Positions 24,887 to 37,287 of a DNA stretch of 64,000 nt are shown one piece after another. Source of the DNA: Piper betle. Lineage: Eukaryota > Streptophyta > Magnoliopsida > Piperales > Piperaceae. A program made the translations under genes and the position numbers. Location of the stretch: NCBI GenBank assembly GCA_033002965.1, contig JAURVB010003446.1, positions 1 to 64,000 of the forward strand, in the 5' to 3' direction. Position 1 is the stretch's first letter, and each line of letters starts with the position of its first letter. The notes under the pieces were generated by a model that was not told the DNA's origin, did no database searches, and was given only the letters and a program-made list of their open reading frames with translations.

Positions 24887-25135
24887 ATATAATAACAAAG
24901 AAGTAAGATAGTTGAGATGGTAAGTATTCACCTTGACCTCATTTTTTTAAGTGAAGTACTTTTTATTTTTAATCGAGCTGGTTTCGAGCTAACGAACGAG
25001 CTAGCGAACGAGCTCATAAAAATTAAGCAGTTTAAGTATATTCGAGCTCGAGTCGAGTTCGAACGAGTTTCGAACTATTCGAGCCGAGTTTGAACACATG
25101 TTGAGCTCGACTCGCTCGCTCAATTAGCACCCCTA
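24619..25135 (+). mobile_element. hAT-type MITE, 517 bp, 8-bp target duplication GTATTACC
   Basis: The terminal inverted repeats are TAGGGTTGCTAATTGAGCGAG at the left and its near-complement ending CTCAATTAGCACCCCTA at the right. A perfect 8-bp duplication, GTATTACC, lies at 24611-24618 and 25136-25143. The body is an accumulation of gactcgactcg/cgagctcgag words around a central AT-rich (TA)n tract near 24845-24885. It is the same family as 42515-43139, in the opposite orientation. There is no transposase, so it would depend on an hAT enzyme supplied elsewhere. Confidence 0.9.
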
Positions 25136-25143
25136 GTATTACC

Positions 25144-25736
25144 TGCCGCTGATACTAATTATTCTCAAGATAAAATGGTTATATTTTTTATCAAAAATAT
25201 TTATTCTATTTATTTTATGAAGAAAATCTAGTACAAGTGCCTTGAAACTAATATAAATGTTTTCATATTGTTAAAAAGACGTTTTTGGCTTCTCAAGTTT
25301 GGCTGAATATATCGGTGCATTAAAGTTTATATTTATATGTAAATTTATTATAGATGTTTACTTAATATATTAAAATTCAATCTTCTATTTAGAAAAGGTA
25401 CAAACTCATTTTTTTTAAATTGAATCTTCAAATGGACCACAGGGCCCGAAACCTGATTCCTTTGGGTTCAAATCAAACTTCAAAGGAATTTGATTTTTTA
25501 CACTGGAACATAAAATCAAACCGAGCTCAATGTAATTAACCTTAAATTAACCTATTAACAATAAAAGAAAATCAACTAACGAAACCATAATAAATAACTA
25601 AATGTAGCAATTTATTAACAAGAAAGGGCAAATACATCTGTTTCTTTTCTTTTTTAACTTTCCTACTATTTTATTTTTATTTTATATTATATATAATATA
25701 ATACGAGATTATATAAAAATATATAATACTATGTAC
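25144..25736. other. AT-rich intergenic stretch
   Basis: Nothing recognised. It is the distal upstream region of the RING-H2 gene. Confidence 0.35.

Positions 25737-25826
<90 letters not shown>
25737..25826. repeat. (TAA)n microsatellite, about 30 units
   Basis: This is an uninterrupted run of taa/aat triplets about 90 bp long. It sits just upstream of the presumed transcription start of the RING-H2 gene. The poly-Tyr and poly-Ile frames across it are artefacts. Confidence 0.95.
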
Positions 25827-26913
25827 TATAAAAGTTGTGTACATAATGCATATGCTCTTACAGACTACACTGGGGAGGAGATCCTTCTTGATCATCCTCC
25901 CTTCAATCCACCCATGGTTGCTTGATCCTTGTGTTGATCAAAAAAGCTCACATCTTTAGGGTTTCTGGTTCCTCAAATTCGGTCTTCCTTCGGTAAGATT
26001 GCGGTGAGCATTCTCCTTTTCAACCCTTTTTTGTTCTCTCTGTGTTTCTTGTTTGGGTTTTAGGGTTTGCCGCGGTATGGAGCATGGACATTTGGTTGTA
26101 TTAGGTTCTTGATTTGGCGGTAGATTGGCTCTGTTTGATGTAGTTGTGGATTCTATTTTGTTGGTCTGTTTTCGTCGGGGCAGTTTCTGTTGTTCATCGC
26201 GGTGTTTTTGGCGGGTTTTGGGTCGTTTCTGGGCGTGGATTGTATGAAATCGTTTGAGTTCTGTCTTTGTTTGCAAAAATTGGATTAATATGTGATGGTG
26301 CATTGTCGTTTTCTTGATACATTTCGCTGCTGTTGGTGCCGTGGTCATGTTGGTGGTGTGAACAATAAACTTGCAGTCTGTTTGGAGAAGATCAGGAAGT
26401 AGTTTTTCTATTCGGTCTTCTATTATAGTAGTGTAGGAGCTTTATTTCTTGTCTTGCAACCAAAGGAATGGTGCGCTAGTGAAAATTCTGCGCGATGCAA
26501 GTTGTTTGATTGATTTTTCTGTGATTGCCTGTGTGCTCCTTTTTGAAGCTTATGCTCTTTCTTCTTATCCGGAACCAAGCTGATCTTCGCTATATTTGCT
26601 TATTATGAATCATGTGGGTCAAAATTATTGGACTTTTTATTTATTTATTTATGAAGTTGTATGTATTTTAGGTGATTGAATTGATGAAAACAGCTGGGTA
26701 TTGAAGGTGGTGGCTTGGTTTTTACGGCAGAAGGCCAGCTGATTTTCTTACAGTGCAGCTTGTATCACTGGAATTGGTTCAAAGGGAGACGTCAGACTTG
26801 CTAGTATTGGATACGGGTTATTTTTATTGAAAAGCTGGACAATTTGCTCACTGTCCTATGCTTTTCTTCTACTCATTTTTGTTGGTGGACTTTGATGGCT
26901 GGACCCTTTCTGA
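25827..26913 (+). promoter_or_regulatory. Probable 5' leader and leader intron of the RING-H2 gene
   Basis: Composition shifts from AT-rich to a T/G-rich leader-like sequence after about 25850. A CT-rich stretch with ttcggtaag near 25988-25996 could be the donor of a leader intron, and gtattttaggtgattg near 26662 or later AG sites could end it. No start codon before 26895 leads into the main protein frame. The boundaries are guesses. Confidence 0.35.
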
Positions 26914-26984
26914 ATGCACAACGTGATACTCAAGCAGACAGATCCGTTACTGATGGAACAAGCCAAAGTGAGTGGCGTAGATAA
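26895..26984 (+). other. Overlapping upstream ORF or displaced N-terminus of the RING-H2 protein (29 codons)
   Basis: An ATG 19 bases before the main start opens a 29-codon frame that overlaps the main frame and ends at TAA 26982-26984. Its residues [10 protein letters not shown] resemble, from memory, the QRxTQTDR that precedes PLLMEQ in relatives. The main frame reads QTDPLLMEQ at the same place. The true N-terminus may therefore start here, with a small deletion having shifted the frame near 26940. Confidence 0.35.
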
Positions 26985-29900
26985 CAAGAATATTGTTGAT
27001 ATACCCAGCGACAGTGGTGCTTCTTCTTCAGGTTCTCATATTGACCCACCTCCTCATTCTGAGATTCCAATTCCAAATCATGAGGATCCTTCTAGTAGCA
27101 TGCAGGTGTCTGTCTCTCTACCGACATCCTCCCCTACTACTACCAACTCCCATGCTAACTTCACCCAAAGGAGTGGGGACAATTACAATCAACGATGCAG
27201 AAGTCCACTGAATTCTGGGCTGTGGATTTCGTTTGAGCTGGCTATCACCTTGTGGAAAATAATTTCATCTATTGTTATCTTGTCTTTGTCTAGGCATGAG
27301 AAACCGCAGGCTCCTTTATTTGCTTGGATTGTAGGTTATTCATCTGGATGTGTGGCTACCTTACCACTTCTTTGTTGGCGTTTTCTCCATAGAAATAATC
27401 AGGGCTCTGATCAAGAATCAGCAAGTGCTCGTGAAAACAATTCCCCAAACACTCGTCCATCCGAATCAACTTCTATCTCCATTTCAATCCCCCAAGGTCA
27501 AGAAGGAGAGAACCATAATGTATCAAGGGGAAGATGGATGGGATCAACAGCCATTAATGCTAGGTGTGTTGCTTTCCACATTTTTTGGAAGTTTTGGGGT
27601 GCATCATTTTTTTCTATACCATGATTTTTATTATTTTATAAGAAAATAATGTTTTCATGTTTTCATTTGAACTAGCTTAGGCCTGCACAGTGCGCGGGTC
27701 ATATCTGACAAACTTCATAAAATTTTATTAAAAAATAAAATTAAAAATATATAAAATTAGAAAAATATAAAAAATTTCCCTTTTAAATAAAGTATGATAA
27801 ATAAATATATAATAATTTTACAATTTGAAAACTTATTAAAAAATATCCACAAATTTTTAGTTAAAAATTCCTCACAATTATCATTTTGTCAATGTCAAAG
27901 CTAAATATTTACTTTAAATGCCCAATGTAAATTGTTTGGGTCCAAAATGATTCAAACTTTCAAGTGGTCCTTATAACTTTTAATAATCAAAATTATACCT
28001 AAATTACTAGCTAAAGTTGTACATTAAATTTTTATTATTTTCAATATGTAATATATTTTAATTTAATTAATAATATATGAAGAAATATAAAGTAATTCAG
28101 AATGTAAATATCAGTAAATATTTAATTTTAAACACAATTTTTTCAAATATATTTTAAAATATCTTGATCATTGAAATCAATTTGACATTATCAAAAGCAA
28201 AATTATATGAAAAAATTTTAAAATTTAAATTGAAATATTAACATATAATTAGTTAAAAACACTTATTATAAACAATTGAAAGTAAATATTGATTAATATT
28301 GAGTTTTGGGTGAGTAGGAAATGAAACGAAAAAGTTTTGGTCAAGTAGGAGAGGAAGAAGACGGTGAAGATGAGTTTTGGGCGAGTAGGAGATGAAAACG
28401 AAGAGTTTTTGGGGAGTAGAAGAGGAAAGAGAGGGATTTGTGGGGTAATAATTAACGTCATGTGAAGAGAAGAATTTAATTAATAATATATGAAGAAATA
28501 TAAAGTAATTTGAAACGTAAATATTATTAAATATTAATTTTAAACACAATTTTTCCATACTTATTTAAAAATATCTTGCTCATTGAAATCAGATTGAAAC
28601 TAGCAAAAGCAAAAATTATGTTTTAAAATTTAAATTTAATATTAATATATAATTAGTTTAAAATATTAATTTTAAATAAGTAAAAGTAAATATTGGATAA
28701 TATTGAATTATGGGTGATTAGAATATGAAAGCAAAGAGTTTTGGACGAGTAGGAGAGAAAGAAGAAGATGGTGATGATGAGTTTTGAGTGTGTAGGAGAT
28801 GAAAGCGAAGAGTTTTGGGTGAGTAGGAGAGGAAAGAGAGGGATTTGTGGGGTCAGAATTAACGTCGTGCGAGGAGAAGACTGAAACGCGATGAGAGTGA
28901 AAAAATCATCCTGATAGTATATTATATTAGTAGATTTCTACTATAGTTGATTTTGAAACAGATAGCTAATCAGAAATGTTGTAAAAGACCTTCACCTAAC
29001 AACACCAATTGTTAGTTACTACAAAATTGTAATTAAGAAATTCCCTTTGCAAATTTAATGCCGAGAATAACATTGGTGTGCATCATTTGACTTAGTATTA
29101 TAAAAAATATCAACTTGATGTGAACATTTGCGCAGGGAGATTAAAACCATTTAAATGATATATCAAAATCTAGGAACAGCAAGTTGATTTGTTGTTATCT
29201 TAATGTATCATGAATGGAAATTTGTCTGAATGGCTTATTCCGATTTTGATTCATTGGTATTATTATTCTTTAATATGTAGGTTTACATGTCAAAAGTATT
29301 GATTTTTTGAACAGGCTTAATGTACTGGTGGACCACTTTAAAATGGCATTGGACTGCTTCTTTGCTATTTGGTTTGTTGTCGGTAATGTCTGGATTTTTG
29401 GGGGGCATTCTTCTGCAGCGGATGCTCCCAATTTATACAGGTGATGATATTTGCTACCTTATTTTCTTAATGTACCTATTTTAATGTCATCTCACTGAAA
29501 TTTCTATCTTATAAATGCAGATTATGTATAGTGTTTCTTACGTTCAGCTGTATTGGTTATGCATTGCATTATTTCTGTTGTTGTTGTTTGCCTTGCATTA
29601 TTTCTATATTGGGTTTTAGAGAGGATCTGGGTCAGACTCAAGGAGCTAGTTCTGAATTGATCAATGTATTTCCCACATACAAGTTCAAGTTAAAGAGGCA
29701 TGGGAGCAGAGAGTATGGTGATATTAACTCAGACAGCAGTGGTAAGGGTGGGATCTTGGCTGCTGGAACTGATAAAGAGAGGATGATATCAGGAGAAGAT
29801 GCGGTAAGTAGTTTAGAATACATGAAAATATTTTTATATGATTAATGTGCTAAGCCAAAAGACATCTGGCCGTCAGGCTTAAATCATTTATCCTGACAAA

Positions 29901-30998
29901 AATCCTAGGGTATGCCTAGGACCTTAATTATTTGAGATTCAGTTGAAGAAGGGGAATATTGTGTTAAGTCATTGAGTGCATTGTGCGGTTTTTTTTTTCA
30001 CATGCGACCTTGATTCCTTCCACCAATTGGAATTGATATGTATTCTGCATCTTGGTTTTCCTCATTGCGGAAATCATGCATGAATGACATCTTATTCTTA
30101 TCCCAGCCTCGGGTTTGATTTGACCATTGACTGGGCATATTTATATAATTATTTGGGTGAACCTTGCGATTGCACGTCTATGTCAAAAATTGAGGGCCTA
30201 ATATGTTAAGACCATTTTTCATGTAACATTCAAAGTGGCCTGTTTATAACGGAAACAAATGAACTGGTCCATTTTAAATTTGTGTATGAAGACCACCTTA
30301 AATTTACTTTGTTTTATACTCATTTTTGGAGCCATTGTAGGAAACAAAATGAGGAAATAGTTAGGTAAACTGGGCCTCTTCTACTATCTGTAGTGGAGTG
30401 GGTGACTGAGCTTATTCTAATGGGTTTGTATGGTTAAATACTCGAAGTGATTAAGGTTATTCCTATTTTAATTAGAAACATGCTATGGAGTGTCTACTTT
30501 TCGTCTAATCGTTCTTGTGTTAGATAAATTACTATTACCTTTATTGAAGTGTTGTCTCTTGTTATATTCTCTTGCATTCAACCAGTATCCCACTTTCTGT
30601 CGTTATGAAACCTCAAAGAAGGTTATTTGTTTAATAAAAATTATAGGAAAGAAAAAATTGATTCTGTTCAAACGAAAGAGAAGAAAAAATTTGATTCTGT
30701 TCAAAAGAAAGAGAAGATGCCATTTTTGGGATTTGGGGAGAGTGAGGCCCTCCGACTGCTCTTTGAAATTTGCGGACAAAAAAAGGACACCTGTTTTAGT
30801 CTTTGTAGTGACTGGCATAAATTGCTGTGGTAGGTCTGTTGCATTTGCCTGGCAAATTATGGTGACAATGAGGAACTTAGGGAACTGCCGTGTGCTCATT
30901 ACTTCCATGTAGCTTGTGTGGATAAATGGCTGAAGATAAATGCATCATGCCCTCTTTGCAAGGTTGAGGTTTGTGAGCCGACATCTCGTACAAACTAA
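26914..30998 (+). CDS. Membrane-anchored RING-H2 E3 ubiquitin ligase (At1g63170/At4g11680-like), 4 exons, 407 aa
   Basis: Exons: 26914-27563, 29315-29440, 29521-29803, 30834-30998, with GT-AG introns and an intact frame. The Ser-rich N-terminus is followed by hydrophobic segments typical of this family ([38 protein letters not shown], then [17 protein letters not shown] and [12 protein letters not shown]). Next comes the conserved [11 protein letters not shown] and [12 protein letters not shown], and a C-terminal RING-H2 finger: CCIC, then CAHYFHVAC, then CPLC, giving the C3H2C3 zinc ligands. Family members are thought to ubiquitinate substrates at membranes; the substrate is unknown. Compared with relatives as I remember them, about four residues are missing where exon 3 reads [11 protein letters not shown]. 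The start codon is uncertain (see 26895). Intron 1 (27564-29314) carries a tandem duplication and a possible transposon remnant. Confidence 0.87.
28060..28882. repeat. Tandem duplication of about 410 bp inside intron 1 of the RING-H2 gene
   Basis: Two head-to-tail copies start at about 28060 and 28478 (attaataatatatgaagaaa), both ending in the G/A-rich block gaggaaagagagggatttgt followed by attaacgtc near 28450 and 28860. The copies differ by many substitutions, so the duplication is old. The G/A-rich block itself contains gagtaggagatgaaa subrepeats. The neighbouring sequence at 27677 (gcctgcacagtgcgcgggtc) resembles the start of a plant repeat, so the whole may be a transposon remnant. Confidence 0.75.
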
Positions 30999-33019
30999 GT
31001 GCACGACGAAATGAAAGGGTAGTAGGGAATGCCAGCTATGGGATACTTTGGTAAGCAGTGTCCATGGATTGCTCTGCAATATCTGAAAAAAATTTTATTA
31101 ATATTTTTCCTTGGGAAGAGGCATCTGGCAAGCGAGCGACAACCAATCCTATCTGGAATGTGATATATTGGACTAGTATTGATTGTGTAGGCTAACAGCT
31201 GTCCACTCATTATTTTTCCACCATCTATATGATCCTTGTTGTGCTGTTCGTTTGAGTGGGATCGATCCCCTGCCTTAAGGATGTTCAAAACAGCAGAGTT
31301 ATACTACTGGTTTATGACAATGTTGACAACTCATTATGCACATTGAGCAAAATGAACGTGGTTGTTCTTAGAAAGTAAGATATGAGCAAATAGACAATGC
31401 CCATATCAGGGTGATATTAAATTGTACTTTTTTGTGGAGTTGTACACAATATACTGGTATAACTTGTAACTTTTCTCTGTCCAAGCATATTCCACTGTTA
31501 GTTGAGAAATATGAAATAATTGTATGAGTGTTTTTTTAGCTCTGAATATTAGAAGGGTGGTTCAATATTTTCGATTTATTTTTTTTGGCACTGGCTTCTC
31601 TTTAGTCCACTTGTAAAAAAATTCTGTTCAAAACTAAGATCATAAAGATTGGAGCGGCCTGCTTTCCAGCCCAGCTAGTCTTAACTAAGGTGTGCTATTG
31701 GTAGTTTTGCAATATATAAATAGCTCTTGACCCGTGGAATTGTGAACCAATGGAAAAAATGCGATTCTTTAACCTTGTTTAAAACAGCACTGTGAACCCA
31801 AACAAAACAATTTATTTAGATAATTAAAATTTTTCTGCGATTTTTCAAATTTCACTGGTAAAAATTTGCACAATATGCAAGTTATGTTAAAAAATTATTA
31901 TTAGTAAATTTTGTTTGGAGGGAAACTTTTAAGTATATTTTGTTAAAACAAACAAATTTTTTTATTAGTGGAAAGGTCATCTAGATCATATTTGTTGCAA
32001 CGTATTAAAACACAAATCAAATGATTGTCTATATTGTAATAAATTTTAGATGTGTCTTGAGGTGGATAGTCGTGATTGGTCAAAAGCTGAGAAGCAACGG
32101 AGAACTAATGTTTTCTAACAGTGTCCAGTAGCTTTTTCTAAAAAGAAGAATTGATGACCACAAAATTTAATGATTTTTAAAAGTTTGTTAAGATTTGCAA
32201 AACCAGTATGGAGAAAATAATAAAGCATAATTTTTTTTTTTAAAAAGACGTCAAAATTCAAAAGCTTTTGGCTGTTTTTAAAAGCCTCACAAAATTTTTA
32301 TAAAAAATGGAATGTCATTTATTCTTTTCCTATATATGTCCCCGACTTCCCCTCCTTTTTCTACTTGACACTTCTTCATCCCCCCCTTCCTCCCTCAGCT
32401 CCTCCCCTCCCCTACTGGTAAAACTTTATCCTTCTCCTCCTTCCACTTCCTCTACCACCGTTGTCCTTACCTATCGTCGCTAAAAAAATAAATTTTTTTT
32501 TATAACCTCACCCAAAAAAATGGTGATTTTTTTTTAATTTTAAGTGATTGTGGCGTTGAATTTGCTGTGATTCACCATTATCTTTTATTGGTATCAAACA
32601 ACAATATTAGTTGGTAGGTTTTACGTTATATTTTATTTATGTCAAATAATAATTTTTTTAAAAAAATTGACTGCAGCTTTTAAAATGTAATTTTATAAAT
32701 TCTATAGCTTTTTATAATTGTAACAAAATGTCTAGTGATTTTATATATAATTTTTTATTATAATTAACTGTCCCAATAATTAGTTAAAAACTAAGTAGTA
32801 GGCTACTAATTTAATTTGTATTTATGTTGTACAATTTTACAAGTTTATCTTAAAAATAATTAATTTGAAATTATATTTTTTGTTTAAAATTATTTTACCT
32901 TAGAATATTTAAGTCTTATCCAAAGTGCCCAATTAATCACTAAGTCACCCCACCTCTTAGCATTTATGTAAATCGCAACTCATTTATCCCAACACTTTTA
33001 AGCACTTACTAATGGGGCT
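30999..33019. other. 3' flank of the RING-H2 gene and AT-rich intergenic DNA
   Basis: About 31000-31500 is a plausible 3' UTR. After that the sequence is AT-rich, with a CT-rich patch at about 32340-32480 in an otherwise featureless stretch. No coding exon is recognised. Confidence 0.4.
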
Positions 33020-33860
33020 TTTAGGGCCTAGTTAAACTAGATCTTTCTTTGTATTTAACAAACGTCCATACCACTATTAGACTTATTATTTAGGGTTTTA
33101 ATAAATATATGTATGAATTATAATTCAAAGTATTAGCTTACGTTATATTTAACACTCTTCGCAATTGCAAGGTGTCAACTCATAACCATCCAGACACTTC
33201 CCGTACTTGTAAGGCAATTAAGTACTTAGTAACTGGGGTCTAGTTAAACTAGATCTTTTTTTGCCTTTAAAAAACGTTCATACCTCTATTGGACTGGCCA
33301 TTTAGGGGTTTATCAAACGTCCACATGAATTCTAATTTAAAGCATTAGTTTAAATTATTTTCGACACTCCCTACAATTGCAAGGTGGCAACTAATATCCT
33401 TCCTAACACTTGAGGCGATTAAGTGCTTAGTAATGAGATCTTTTAAGGCTAGGTAAACTAGATTTTTCCTTGCCTTTAACAAGCGTCCACACTTTTATTG
33501 GACTAGCCATTTAAGGCTTTAACAAACGTCCACCTGAATTATAATTCAAAACATTAGCTTAAATTATTTTCAACGAATAGGAGTTCATTAGATCTTTCTT
33601 TGTCTTTAACAGATTTCTGCACCTTTATTGGACTTGTCATCTGCACCTTTATTGGACTTGTCATATGGGGCTTTAACAAACGTCTATATTAATTTTAATT
33701 CAAAGCATTATTTAAATTATTTTTAATGAATTGGAATTCACCGGATCTTTTTTTGTCTTTAACAAATGTAACCTTTATTGGACTTGTTATTTGGGGCTTT
33801 AACAATTGTCTGCATAAATTCTAATTCAAAACATTAGCTTAAATTATTTTCAACAAATTT
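33020..33860. repeat. Degenerate tandem array, five units of about 140-215 bp
   Basis: The motif tagatctttctttg...tttaacaaacgtcca...attggact recurs at about 33035, 33240, 33450, 33585 and 33735. The first three units are spaced by about 205-215 bases and the last two by about 140-150. A short duplication (tgcacctttattggacttgt twice near 33635) is also present. No coding potential and no known satellite recognised. Confidence 0.75.
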
Positions 33861-34578
33861 GAGTCACAAGAATAAAAAAAAATTCAAAGCATACTTTTTG
33901 GGCTTCATTTTTTGTTGACAAAAAAGGGATGAGTTGGTGGCATTTGTTTGGCAGGGAGTTGGGGGTTTTGTTTTCTTTTTGAAACAAAAGGGAGTTGGTG
34001 CTATGATGTCATAAGTAGATTTGAGCCTTATCTAAAACAAGTAACCAGCAAGTAAGGCAGCCTACCTATTAACTTTTATCAAGATTACAATTCATAAGTA
34101 GAATTAAACCTTATTTAAAATAATTAACTAGCCAATAAGGCAACTTACATCTTAATATTTATCAAGGTTATAATTTATATCTATTACAGATGTGAGAGTA
34201 TTGTCGACATTACCCAAACTATTTTCAACATTACTGACAAGAAATCGTAAAAAAATTAATTTAAATCAAGCCACTAAGGATCTTTAAGCTTTAGGATCAA
34301 CTTGAAGCAACCAAGCTAACTCCTCAAGGACCCTTACTCTGAGCTCTTTGTTCAAAGCGAAAAAGATGAAGACAGGGAAGTAAACATAAGAGTTTAAGAT
34401 TAGGGGAAGATTGACATGAGCCTTCAGGTTTATCTTGGCTAACTCATAAACTAGGAGGGGCCGCTGCCATCACACGGCTGGTCCCACGATCATCTTGAAA
34501 TCTTGACCGTCTACTTTACCAATCGAACGGTTAGGAAAATCAGATAATAACCTAAATTTAGGTTTGTCTTCCCCAACC
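33861..34578. other. Intergenic DNA and distal promoter of the SPOC/TFIIS gene
   Basis: AT-rich up to about 34430, then a more balanced segment leading to the TATA box at 34579. Nothing else recognised. Confidence 0.4.
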
Positions 34579-34586
34579 TATAAATA
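34579..34586 (+). promoter_or_regulatory. TATA box of the SPOC/TFIIS gene
   Basis: TATAAATA is followed within about 30-50 bases by a CT-rich initiator-like stretch (cttctcgctcctccatcttc) and then GC-richer leader sequence. The spacing fits a plant core promoter with a start near 34610-34620. Confidence 0.6.
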
Positions 34587-34609
34587 CTCCCCCTTACCTA
34601 AAAGGGGAA

Positions 34610-37287
34610 TCTTCTCGCTCCTCCATCTTCTTCCCTAGAGGGTGCGAAATTCGGAGGTCTTCCGCCGCCGTGTTCTTCGTCGAATTCGCGGCTCGCAGTT
34701 CATGAGGAAGCCGAAAGGTGGGAATTTGGTCGGTAGATTTCGTCTTTTGAGGCGCAAATTGACGTTTGCGCGCGACAATTAGCCGCTTCGGTGAGTAATC
34801 ATTCTTTTTCGCTGTTCGTGTTTTATTTTGTGATTTTCGGTTGAAGAATTGGGATTTGGGGAGTTTTTTTTGGTTTCTGGAAGTTGTAGGCTTTTAGGGT
34901 TTGGATTGTTTGCGTGGTTGGTTTTTATTCGTTTTTGATTGCTTGTCTTCTGGAATTTGCAGCGAGGAGCGAAGTTATGATGTTCTTGGCTGCAAATTGA
35001 TCCTTAATTTGTAAAAAGTTGTATCTTTTTTTGTGATATGATGTTGCCTTGGTGCGCTTTGTGTGTTGTTTGTTCTTTGTACTAAGATTTATGCAGAAGA
35101 AAAGTGGGTTGATACACTTGGATGCTGGGAGAAACACACACTACCGGATTGCAGAGGCGGCAAATTGAGGTCGCCAATCGACAAAACTTTTTCGTCGGAA
35201 GAAAAATTTTGAAAACCTTCTTCTTTTTTTATCATAGAGAAACCCTTAAATTTGTTAAATGTTTGTTTTGCAAATTTTGTGATTGGGAAGGCCGAATCTT
35301 TTGGGTGTTTTCTTTTAAAAAAACAAAAAATTTCCAATCATATCACTCTCTTATTCTACTATTTTAGTATATTAATATTGATTAATGCAAGTTTGCATGA
35401 GGAATTTTCTAATAACACTGAATGAGTTGTAATATTGACACTTGCTATTTGGAAAATATTCATTATCCGCCAATTTATTAAAAAAATCCTTTCTTAAGTC
35501 GAATATTGATTAACTTTAATAACTAATTTTCTCCTTCCACAACTCCCAAAGAATGATTGGAAGACATGGATATCCTTTTAAGTTTAGGAGTGAAGAAACT
35601 TTAAAATTGTGAACATTATTGGAGCCCGTCGAACTTGTGTTATAATAAGCGATACTAAATTTGGACTATCAATACAATATATGTACATGTATTCTATAAT
35701 GGACAATCCCTGTGATAGGGTTACAAGTAAGTTGATCATAATCATCAACCTAATTTGCATTCCAATCAGTTTAGGCCTTCATGCTTTTCTCGACCTCTTT
35801 TGGTATTAAAAGCTAAAATTTCTTTCTTTTTGTAAACGTTCCAAAGAGCCTTATCAGACCCATGGCGCCTCTTACATTAACTATAAACCCATTTTAACAT
35901 TCTTAATTCGAATAAATTACTCTTCCTAAGACCATTTTATATGAGAAAAAAAACTCACTCGTCATAAAACATAACAATCATTTTAAACGGCAAAAATAAG
36001 CTTTCTGTCGGCAGAAAACGTAGCACAACTTGAGGATGTACAGTACACGGATCATGTATAGCCGTACTTTGCACACACACCGGTTTATGTAGAAGCCAAG
36101 CCTACGACGTATTTGGGTTTATGTAATGTAGAGGGCTAGAAGCCGAGCTTTACGACGTAATTGATCTTATGACGGTCAAAATTTGTAGGATTTCATTGAT
36201 ACCTGCAATCTTCCCGAGTTTAATGTTTTTATTCCGGCAACATCCATGCCAATATCGTTCTTTGAGTTGTCTTTGGGCTTTGACTCGAGATACTTTTTAG
36301 TGATTACTATCAAGATGCATAGTTTAGTCCTTGCTTGTATTGCCGCTAAAATTTCATTTTGTTTGGGGTGTTAATGTTTGAACCTTTCGATTCTAGAGTA
36401 ACTTTCTCTGAACGTCTTTTATAGTAGTATCAGCAATCAGGAAAGTTCACGATCTACTGCATCCCATCTGACGTTGCGTTGTTGTTCAGTGATTGCTTGT
36501 AATGAGTTATGTTTCTATTCTCTTTGATTAGCTTGCTCTGTTAGGTAGCAGTAATTGGAAACAACTGGCACTTCCAATTTTTGCTTTTTTTCTTGATTTC
36601 ATTAATACCTCAGCTGGTTGTTCGAAGGGTTTAAAACGAAAGTAATCTAAGGGACAAGTTTCATTGGTTTTATAGAGTGTTGATCTTTGTGAAACTTTTC
36701 TGTTATGGTTAGATTATGTTGGCTATGTGCTCTGTTAGTGTCTGTTGTGATGAGTGTGTTTACCATTGTTTTATAATATGTTAACTCTCTTCAGAGAGAT
36801 AGTCATTTATACAAGTTCAAAATATCTGTCTCCTGAGTAATGCTTTCTCAAAAAACAATTTGGAAATAATCTGCCATCTCAATTCTAGGGAGCAGACGTC
36901 TCCTTATTATAGTAATTTATATGCATTTTGTCTCTCTTGAACTTCAAAATGTTCGTTATATATGCGCTGTATTTGTTATATCTGTTGCTGACTTACCCAA
37001 AAGTTGCTTCACATGTTTTTTTAGTCACTTGGCTTGCAAATTCTTTGTGTTGAGCTATTACTGTTTCCTTTTTGATATCCTATTTAGTGCAGTTGTAGCT
37101 TGTTGTTTGATGCTTTATTGCTATTTCTAATATCTCTTTAACGTGGTTCTTCATTTATTCTTCTGCATCTTATACTTTAAACTTTACCCAATAAAGTCCT
37201 AACTTTGTTCGCTTAACTATTTTTCAGCTTGAGAAAGTTGTCTTGGAAGGTCTCGAATAAGACATGGCTTGTTTGTATTGAAACAAA
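34610..37287 (+). promoter_or_regulatory. 5' leader with a probable long leader intron and a 5-codon uORF
   Basis: A first untranslated exon probably runs from about 34610 to a donor at ttcggtgagtaatc (34787-34800). The next good acceptor is tttttcagcttgag (cut near 37228), giving a leader intron of about 2.4 kb. The second leader exon carries ATG GCT TGT TTG TAT TGA at 37264-37281, six bases before the main ATG at 37288. The open frames inside the intron show no known domain. Confidence 0.5.

Noticed and set aside
25731..25925. Poly-Ile/poly-Tyr proteins
   Set aside because: Artefacts of the (TAA)n microsatellite; the same applies to Ile/Tyr frames over the (TA)n tracts at 49753 and 60012.
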